64,000 bases of DNA from Halovivax limisalsi. GTDB taxonomy: Archaea; Halobacteriota; Halobacteria; Halobacteriales; Natrialbaceae. The stretch covers positions 930,001 to 994,000 of the forward strand of contig NZ_CP095757.1 in assembly GCF_023093535.1 (NCBI RefSeq). Reading direction: 5' to 3'. Below are positions 59,311-64,000 of this stretch, one piece after another (position 1 is the stretch's first letter; each line of letters starts with the position of its first letter). Both the position numbers and the translations under genes were made by a program. Under the pieces are notes generated by a model, which saw nothing but the letters and a program-made list of their open reading frames with translations, was not told where the DNA came from and ran no database searches.

Positions 59311-59510
59311 ACGCCTTCGACCTCGCGGAGCCCCAATACGGTGGCCGTTCAGTGAGACACCCATTTAAGCCCGGTTTCCTGCTCGCGGCCCGGCTGCCGA
59401 GGTGGCCACGAATCGGCGACTCGGTCGGCGAGCGCTCACGTCCGAGACGGCAGTCGAGCGGATCGGCCGACACCACCGGATTACGTGAGTGGGGCGCGTC
59501 GGGTACCCCC

Positions 59511-60026
59511 ATGCGGGAACGCGCTCGCTCGCGGCGACGCCCGCTCGACCGGCGAGCCCTCGCGCAGCTCGTCGGCTTCGTCGTCGGCGTCAATTTCGTC
59601 GGCGGCGTGCCGGGCGTTCTCTTCGGCCTGGATACCGCCTGGTTTCGCGACCTGACGAAACCGTGGTTCTACCCGCCGTCGATCGCGTTCCCGATCGTCT
59701 GGACGCTCCTGTTCACGCTGCTGGGCGTCGCGCTCTGGCTCGTCTGGCGAGCCGGGGACCCCGAAATCGCGGAGGCGCGCACGCTCGCGCTCGGCCTCTT
59801 CGCCGTCCAGTTCGCGTGTAACGTTGCCTGGACGCCGGCCTTCTTCGGGCTGCGGTCGATCGTCGCCGGCCTCGCGGTACTCGTCGTCCTCTGGCCGCTC
59901 GCGCTGGCGACGGTGCCGGCGTTCGCCCGCGTCGACCGCCGAGCCGGGGTGCTCTTGCTCCCGTACGTTCTGTGGGTGACGTTCGCGCTGGCGTTGACCG
60001 CGGACTTCTGGCGGTTGAACGGGTGA
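59511..60026 (+). CDS. TspO/MBR family protein
   Basis: A 171-residue membrane protein of five helices with the TspO motif set: a basic N-terminus, LTKPWFYPPSIAFPIVWTLLFTLLGVALWLVW (helix 2), FACNVAWTPAFFGLRS (helix 3-4 boundary) and ALATVPAFARVDRRAGVLLLPYVLWVTFALAL. TspO binds porphyrins and cholesterol and takes part in tetrapyrrole stress response. ATG at 59511; a longer open frame upstream is basic and unsupported. Confidence 0.9.
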   Translation: MRERARSRRRPLDRRALAQLVGFVVGVNFVGGVPGVLFGLDTAWFRDLTKPWFYPPSIAFPIVWTLLFTLLGVALWLVWRAGDPEIAEARTLALGLFAVQFACNVAWTPAFFGLRSIVAGLAVLVVLWPLALATVPAFARVDRRAGVLLLPYVLWVTFALALTADFWRLNG

Positions 60027-60047
60027 GGCAGCCGGCGGCCGACCGCA

Positions 60048-60638
60048 TCAGACCGGCACGAACTCGACTGCGATCCAGGCCAGCACGCCGGCGTAGATGG
60101 GGATCGTCAGGTTGTCGTCGAGGACGAAGTCGCCGCGTTTGACGGTCACGCCGTCGGCGACCGTGGCGCCCAGCGCCGCGGCGATCGCGGCCAGCGGGTA
60201 TTCGTAGAGAAACGGGATCGCGAGCAGGGCGCAGACGGCGAACATGCCGGCCAGCACGGCCGGGCGCTTGACCCGCCTGAGCGAATCGGCCGAGATCCAG
60301 CCGCTGACCGGGTCGCCGATAGAGAGCATCAACATCGCGGGCAGGGCGATCCGCCAGTCGAACGCGAGCACGACGAGCGCCATGCTCACCATGTACCAGC
60401 CGTAGCCGGCGAACTGGTCCTGCTCGTACTCGCGAGTGAGCTTGTCGTAGAGCCACCACTCCAGCCCGCCCCGCAACCGGAGGTACTCGAGGCCGATCGT
60501 TCCCGCCGCGAGGACGACCATCAGCAGGCGAAAGCGCTGCCAGGTGAGCCCGATATCGAGAGACCGCGCGAGGAGAAAGAGTGCGACCAGTCCGGACCCG
60601 CTCGCGTGGACCAGCCGCCGCTTCAGTTCGTCCGCCAT
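60048..60638 (-). CDS. CTP-dependent dolichol kinase-like membrane protein (SEC59/DGK1 type)
   Basis: A 196-residue membrane protein of about six helices with the phosphatidate cytidylyltransferase-like kinase pattern: ELKRRLVHASGSGLVALFLL, ALPAMLMLSIGDPVSGWI (polar GDP segment on helix 4) and LAAIAAALGATVADGVTVKRGDFVLDDNLTIPIY. The GDP, GAT...D and DDNLTIP motifs are typical of dolichol/phytol kinases. In archaea it could phosphorylate dolichol or another polyprenol for glycosylation or lipid recycling. ATG at 60638; a GTG two codons earlier is in frame. Confidence 0.78.
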   Translation of the reverse strand: MADELKRRLVHASGSGLVALFLLARSLDIGLTWQRFRLLMVVLAAGTIGLEYLRLRGGLEWWLYDKLTREYEQDQFAGYGWYMVSMALVVLAFDWRIALPAMLMLSIGDPVSGWISADSLRRVKRPAVLAGMFAVCALLAIPFLYEYPLAAIAAALGATVADGVTVKRGDFVLDDNLTIPIYAGVLAWIAVEFVPV

Positions 60639-60798
60639 CGTCACGTCGCTCGGCCGGTGGCACCTTCAGTACGTCGATTGGCACCGGCCGTTGGCGGGGG
60701 TCGACGGTCGCTCTCGGGGCGGCGCCGACCGTTCGCGGCGATCCGACGGACGACCGACGGTCGCCAGTGCGAGCGGCCGGGGGACGGCGACGGTCGCG

Positions 60799-62667
60799 CT
60801 AGCCCTCGAGCTCGTCGAACGCGAGGTCGCCGGCGCGAAGCGCCGACAGCGTCTCCGGGAGGTCCGCGACGGCGACCCGCGTCTGTGCGGTCGAGTCGCG
60901 TTCGCGCACGGTGACGGTTGCCGGGTCGTTCTCGATGGTTTCGAAGTCGACGGTGACGCAGAAGGGCGTGCCGACCTCGTCCTGGCGGCGGTAGCGCCGG
61001 CCGATGTTGCCCGAGTCGTCGTAGGTGACCGACAGGCCGGCCGCGCGCAACTCGCTCGCGATCTCGCGGGCCTCCGACTCGAGCGCGTCGTCGGACTGCA
61101 GCGGGAAGACGCCGACGAAGGTGGGTGCGATCTCGGGATCGAGCGCGAGATACGTCCGTTCCTCGCCGTCGACCTCGTCCTCGCGGTAGGCGTGGTGGCA
61201 GACGGTGTAAACCAGCCGGTCGACGCCGAAGGAGGGCTCGATCACGTGCGGGATCAGGTGCTCGCCCGACTCGGTCTGTTCCTCGACGGCGAAACCGGTT
61301 TTCTCGACGGGGATCTCGTGGGTCTCGCCGTCGAGGTCGATCTCGACCGACTCGCCGTCTCGCGGCTCCGAGTCGTCGCCGCTCGACCGTTCCGCGGCCG
61401 TATCGGCCGCGCTCTCGAATGCGGCCCGGTCGCGCTCCGCTTTGGTTTCGAGCGCCTCGACGACTCGGTCGGCATCGGCGCCGAACTCGGGACCGAGGTA
61501 GCTCATGTCGGGATCGACGACGGTCCGCTCGACGGTCCTGGGTTCGTCGTAGGGCTGGAATATCGAGTAGCGATCCTCGGAGTGGGCGTCGTGCTTCGAG
61601 AGGTCGTAATCGCCCCGGTCGGAGAAGCCGGCGAGTTCGATCCAGTTGCCGTCGAGTTCGGCCTCGGCGTCCCAGCAATCGCTGGCGTAGTGTGAGCGCT
61701 CGCCCGCGAGGTGCTGGCGGAAGCGGAATCGCTCCATGTCGACGCCGAGCGAGGCGTACCACTCGCGGGCGACGCCGAGGTAGTAGGCGATCCACGGCTG
61801 CAGCGTCCCGTCGTCGACGGCCGCGCCGACGGTGGTCTCGACGAGGTCGCCGTCGTCTCGTTCCTGTTCGCTCGCCGGGTAGAGCGTCAGGTCGACGTCG
61901 GTGACGGAAGCGAGGTCCGGCTCGTCGGTTTCGGGGTCGATGAACAGCTCGAGTTCGGCCTGGGTGAACTCCCGGGTTCGGATGATCGACCGGCGGGGGC
62001 TGATCTCGTTGCGGTAGGCGCGACCGATCTGGGTGACGCCGAAGGGAAGCTGGTTGCGCGCGTACTCCTTCAGGCGGGGGAACTCGACGAAGATGCCCTG
62101 GGCGGTCTCCGGGCGGAGGTAGCCCGGCTGGGCGTCGCCGGGGCCGATGTTCGTCGCGAACATGAGGTTGAAGTCCTCGACGGCCTGGCCCGCCAGGCCC
62201 GCGCCGCAGGTCGGACAGACGAGTTCGTACTCCGCGACGATCTCCTCGACCTCGGGGATCGGCAGGCCCTCGGCGTCCTCGTACTCGGTCTCGTCCTCGA
62301 CGACGTGGTCGGCGCGGTGGCTCTCGCCGCAGTCGGGACACTCGACGAGCATGTCGTCGAAGGTGTCGAGATGGCCCGAGGCCTCGAAGACGGGTTCGGG
62401 CATGATCGTCGGCGCGTCCACCTCGACGTTGCCCTCGGCGACGGCGAAGCGTTCGCGCCAGGCGTCCTCGACGTTTTGTTTCAGGGCCGCCCCCTGCGGA
62501 CCGAACGTGTAAAACCCGCCGACGCCGCCGTAAGCACCCGCCGACTGGAAGAAGTAGCCGCGGCGCTTGGCGAGTTCGACGAGTTTCTCGCCCGTTCGGT
62601 CGTCGGTCCTCGCCTCATTCGGTCGGTCGTCCGAGCCCGTCGGGTCGTCGGTCATCTCAGTCGTCAT
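60799..62667 (-). CDS. glyS: Glycyl-tRNA synthetase
   Basis: A 622-residue class IIa enzyme of the alpha2 type. Motif 1 region (YFFQSAGAYGGVGGFYTFGPQG), zinc-ribbon insertion (CPDC...CPTC), motif 2 (PRRSIIRTREFTQAELELF) and the C-terminal motif 3 (EPSFGVDRLVYTVCHHAY), with an anticodon-binding domain (YDDSGNIGRRYRRQDEVGTPFCVTVD). It charges tRNA-Gly. An acidic insertion lies at about residues 440-460. The Met at 62667 overlaps the upstream CBS gene stop by 11 bp; another Met at 62655 would not overlap, so the start is uncertain by four codons. Confidence 0.96.
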   Translation of the reverse strand: MTTEMTDDPTGSDDRPNEARTDDRTGEKLVELAKRRGYFFQSAGAYGGVGGFYTFGPQGAALKQNVEDAWRERFAVAEGNVEVDAPTIMPEPVFEASGHLDTFDDMLVECPDCGESHRADHVVEDETEYEDAEGLPIPEVEEIVAEYELVCPTCGAGLAGQAVEDFNLMFATNIGPGDAQPGYLRPETAQGIFVEFPRLKEYARNQLPFGVTQIGRAYRNEISPRRSIIRTREFTQAELELFIDPETDEPDLASVTDVDLTLYPASEQERDDGDLVETTVGAAVDDGTLQPWIAYYLGVAREWYASLGVDMERFRFRQHLAGERSHYASDCWDAEAELDGNWIELAGFSDRGDYDLSKHDAHSEDRYSIFQPYDEPRTVERTVVDPDMSYLGPEFGADADRVVEALETKAERDRAAFESAADTAAERSSGDDSEPRDGESVEIDLDGETHEIPVEKTGFAVEEQTESGEHLIPHVIEPSFGVDRLVYTVCHHAYREDEVDGEERTYLALDPEIAPTFVGVFPLQSDDALESEAREIASELRAAGLSVTYDDSGNIGRRYRRQDEVGTPFCVTVDFETIENDPATVTVRERDSTAQTRVAVADLPETLSALRAGDLAFDELEG

Positions 62668-63511
62668 AGAGCGCCCTCAGTAGGTCGACGTCGCGGACGA
62701 TGCCGACGAGGCGCTCGCCCGTGACGAGCGGGATCTGTTCGATGTCGTTGCTGATCATGTCCTGGGCGGCTTCCTCGACCGACCGGGACCGCGTGACCGT
62801 CACCACGTCGTCGGACATGAACTCCCGGACGGGACCGTTCGGCAGTTCGATGTCCCGGGTCGTAAACGTCCGGCTTCCGACGGCCTTGACGCCCTCCCAG
62901 GACCACTCGGAGTCCTGATCCGGGAAGTTGTCCCCCGTCGATTCCTCGCCCTCGACGATGCGGGCGACGTCGAGGATGTCGACTTCCGTGAGGACGCCGG
63001 CCATCGTCCCTTCGTCGTCGAGGACGACGGTGTAGGGGACGTCGGCGTAGGAGAGTTCGGCCTCCGCGACGAGCAGCGGCGTCTCCGCGTAGGTGGTGTT
63101 GATTGCGTCGGTCGCGCAGTCGCCGACCTCGGTGTCGGCGGCGACGTTCCCCCTGGCGATGGCGTGGACGACGTCGGTCACCGTCACGATCCCTTCGAAC
63201 TCCCCGTCGACGACCGGGACCCGCCGGGCGCCCTCCTCGACCATCAGGCGCGCGACGGCCTCGATATCCGTTTCGGCCGTGGTCGTCGGGACGTCCTCCA
63301 TCAGCATCACCAGCTGGTCCTCGTCGGGCTGGTCGATGAGCGACTGCCGGGAGATCAGTCCGCGGTACTCCGGCCCGTTATCGCCCTCCGCGATCACCGG
63401 TACGGAGGAGAACGATCGCTCCTGGAGGTACTCGAGAACGTCGCTGCGCGTCCCCGGCAGCATCGCCGTCACCACCTCGTCGCGAGGGGTCATCGCGTCG
63501 GCTACCTTCAT
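62657..63511 (-). CDS. CBS domain protein (two CBS pairs)
   Basis: A 284-residue protein made of four CBS motifs in two Bateman modules: MTPRDEVVTAMLPGTRSDVLEYL at the N-terminus, EARRVPVVDGEFEGIVTVTDVVHAI, the centre ALTEVDIL-like (GVLTEVDILDVARIV) and the C-terminal VREFMSDDVVTVTRSRSVEEAAQDM...GIVRDVDLLRALY. CBS pairs bind adenosine nucleotides. It overlaps or abuts glyS, so the two are co-transcribed; a link to energy-sensing of translation is only a guess. A conserved DSEWSWEG insertion separates the modules. Confidence 0.88.
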   Translation of the reverse strand: MKVADAMTPRDEVVTAMLPGTRSDVLEYLQERSFSSVPVIAEGDNGPEYRGLISRQSLIDQPDEDQLVMLMEDVPTTTAETDIEAVARLMVEEGARRVPVVDGEFEGIVTVTDVVHAIARGNVAADTEVGDCATDAINTTYAETPLLVAEAELSYADVPYTVVLDDEGTMAGVLTEVDILDVARIVEGEESTGDNFPDQDSEWSWEGVKAVGSRTFTTRDIELPNGPVREFMSDDVVTVTRSRSVEEAAQDMISNDIEQIPLVTGERLVGIVRDVDLLRALYDD

Positions 63512-63603
63512 GTCGACCGGCTACGGCCAAAACCCGTATAAAGCCAGTGTTTCTCGCGTGTACGCGCCCCGCGCCGGGCGACGATCGGGATCGCTTCGAC
63601 GAC

Positions 63604-63609
63604 TTTATA
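63604..63609 (+). promoter_or_regulatory. TATA box of the small gene at 63634
   Basis: TTTATA at 63604-63609 centred 27 bp before the ATG, preceded by a GC-rich BRE-like CGACGAC. A leaderless mRNA is predicted. Confidence 0.5.
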
Positions 63610-63633
63610 CGTATCCGAGTGAGAGTGTCTATC

Positions 63634-63798
63634 ATGGTGGCGAGCCACGTTCACGGATCGGCCTCGACGGAGACCGTCGTCGCCTCGATCGATTCGGACA
63701 CCGGCGGTGACGAGTACGTCATCGCCGACATCTCCACGGACGACGCCTGGCTCTCGATGGCCGCCGACGCGGCCCCGACACTCGACTCCTGGCGATAG
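63634..63798 (+). CDS. DUF7556-type small haloarchaeal protein
   Basis: A 54-residue acidic protein (MVASHVHGSASTETVVASID, DEYVIADISTDDAWLSMAAD) of the size and pattern of a conserved haloarchaeal small-protein family; I use the DUF number with caution. Good codon bias and a leaderless promoter support a real gene. No function known. Confidence 0.65.
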   Translation: MVASHVHGSASTETVVASIDSDTGGDEYVIADISTDDAWLSMAADAAPTLDSWR

Positions 63799-63843
63799 GC
63801 GCCCGTCACGAGCGCGCTCGACCCTTTTCTCCCGTCGCCACGC

Positions 63844-64000
63844 ATGAACTCGACCACCGGACCTGACGTCGAACGCGCCGCGAGGTCGCCGGGCGGCGTC
63901 GTCACGCGCGGCCTCGGCGCCCTGGTGCCGACGGCGATCGCGCGCCGTTCGATCGACGTCTCGATCGGGATCGAGCGCCGTGTCTACGAGCGCGGCGAGC
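63844..64000 (+). CDS. Partial CDS, unknown protein
   Basis: An open frame begins at ATG 63844 and runs off the window (52 residues visible): MNSTTGPDVERAARS..., then GVVTRGLGALVPTAIARRSIDVS and IERRVYERGE. The arginine content and codon bias are typical; the visible part is too short to classify. The ATG lies 45 bp after the previous stop codon, on the same strand. Confidence 0.55.
   Translation, partial: MNSTTGPDVERAARSPGGVVTRGLGALVPTAIARRSIDVSIGIERRVYERGE

Overview
The window is a 64 kb piece of a haloarchaeal chromosome (class Halobacteria; I do not commit to a genus). The evidence is high GC with strong G/C bias at third codon positions, acidic proteins throughout, and archaeal or haloarchaeal markers: a TFB initiation factor, MCM helicase, Hef, a halobacterial 2Fe-2S ferredoxin, HalOD1 and SHOCT proteins, a Tat substrate, and many TATA boxes about 26-34 bp before start codons, which suggests leaderless transcripts. 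No rRNA, recognisable tRNA or CRISPR array was found.

Layout. 1-3.7 kb: truncated cupin, DUF3311 + sodium/solute symporter pair, DUF2249 protein, MazEF-like pair. 3.8-10.4 kb: ferredoxin, then a transport block (two PiT-type permeases, a membrane-anchored helical repeat protein, UspA, an SLC13/RCK-type transporter). 10.6-16.8 kb: purA with a tandem operator-like motif, an HTH/zinc regulator, a cation/Ca2+ exchanger, hisA and hisB. 17-20 kb: a CPx copper-type P-ATPase with an in-frame repeat insertion, then a small zinc-finger gene divergent from a candidate structured RNA. 20.4-29 kb: a two-gene HTH/nucleotidyltransferase (AbiE-like) module, housekeeping and membrane proteins, an S9 peptidase and an ArsA-type ATPase. 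29.3-42 kb: cstA, hypothetical proteins, a 64-bp tandem array next to upp, a third PiT-like permease, a CNNM/CorC protein, thioredoxin-fold proteins, Sua5 and a Cas4-like protein. 42-44.6 kb: cmi4-like gene and mcm. 44.6-46.8 kb: a low-GC insertion with two decayed IS6-type transposases in inverted orientation around a Tat-secreted protein. 46.8-54 kb: SHOCT, TFB, VOC, ATP-grasp, FMN reductase, beta-propeller and Hef genes. 54.1-59 kb: second copy of the zinc-finger/RNA module, then a truncated flavin reductase copy, a TrkH-TrkA potassium uptake operon, and the intact flavin reductase. 59-64 kb: HalOD1, TspO, CTP:dolichol-kinase-like protein, glycyl-tRNA synthetase, CBS protein and two small or partial genes.

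The most interesting signal is a two-copy module at 19.65-20.14 kb and 54.12-54.61 kb. Each copy has a small CxxC...CCxxC zinc-finger gene (80 and 84 aa) and, on the opposite strand about 150 bp away, a roughly 100-nt stretch that folds the same way in both copies with compensatory base changes: a 5' hairpin bounded by CCAA/TTGG, then a three-way junction closed by a GGAAGCCA/TGGCTTCC-type helix. The reading frame across the conserved part differs between copies, so the conservation looks like RNA rather than protein. Both are preceded, 26-27 bp before the predicted transcript start, by the same 19-nt palindromic promoter-like element. I do not recognise this RNA.

Other points: two patches of AT-rich or atypical codons inside mcm at known intein insertion positions (possible intein-loss scars); the same intergenic repeat family both as a tandem array next to upp and inserted in frame in the P-type ATPase; a protein with 29 uninterrupted four-residue repeats; an orphan hairpin resembling the 3' end of IS200/IS605 TnpB elements; and a 0.39 kb duplication flanking the trk operon.
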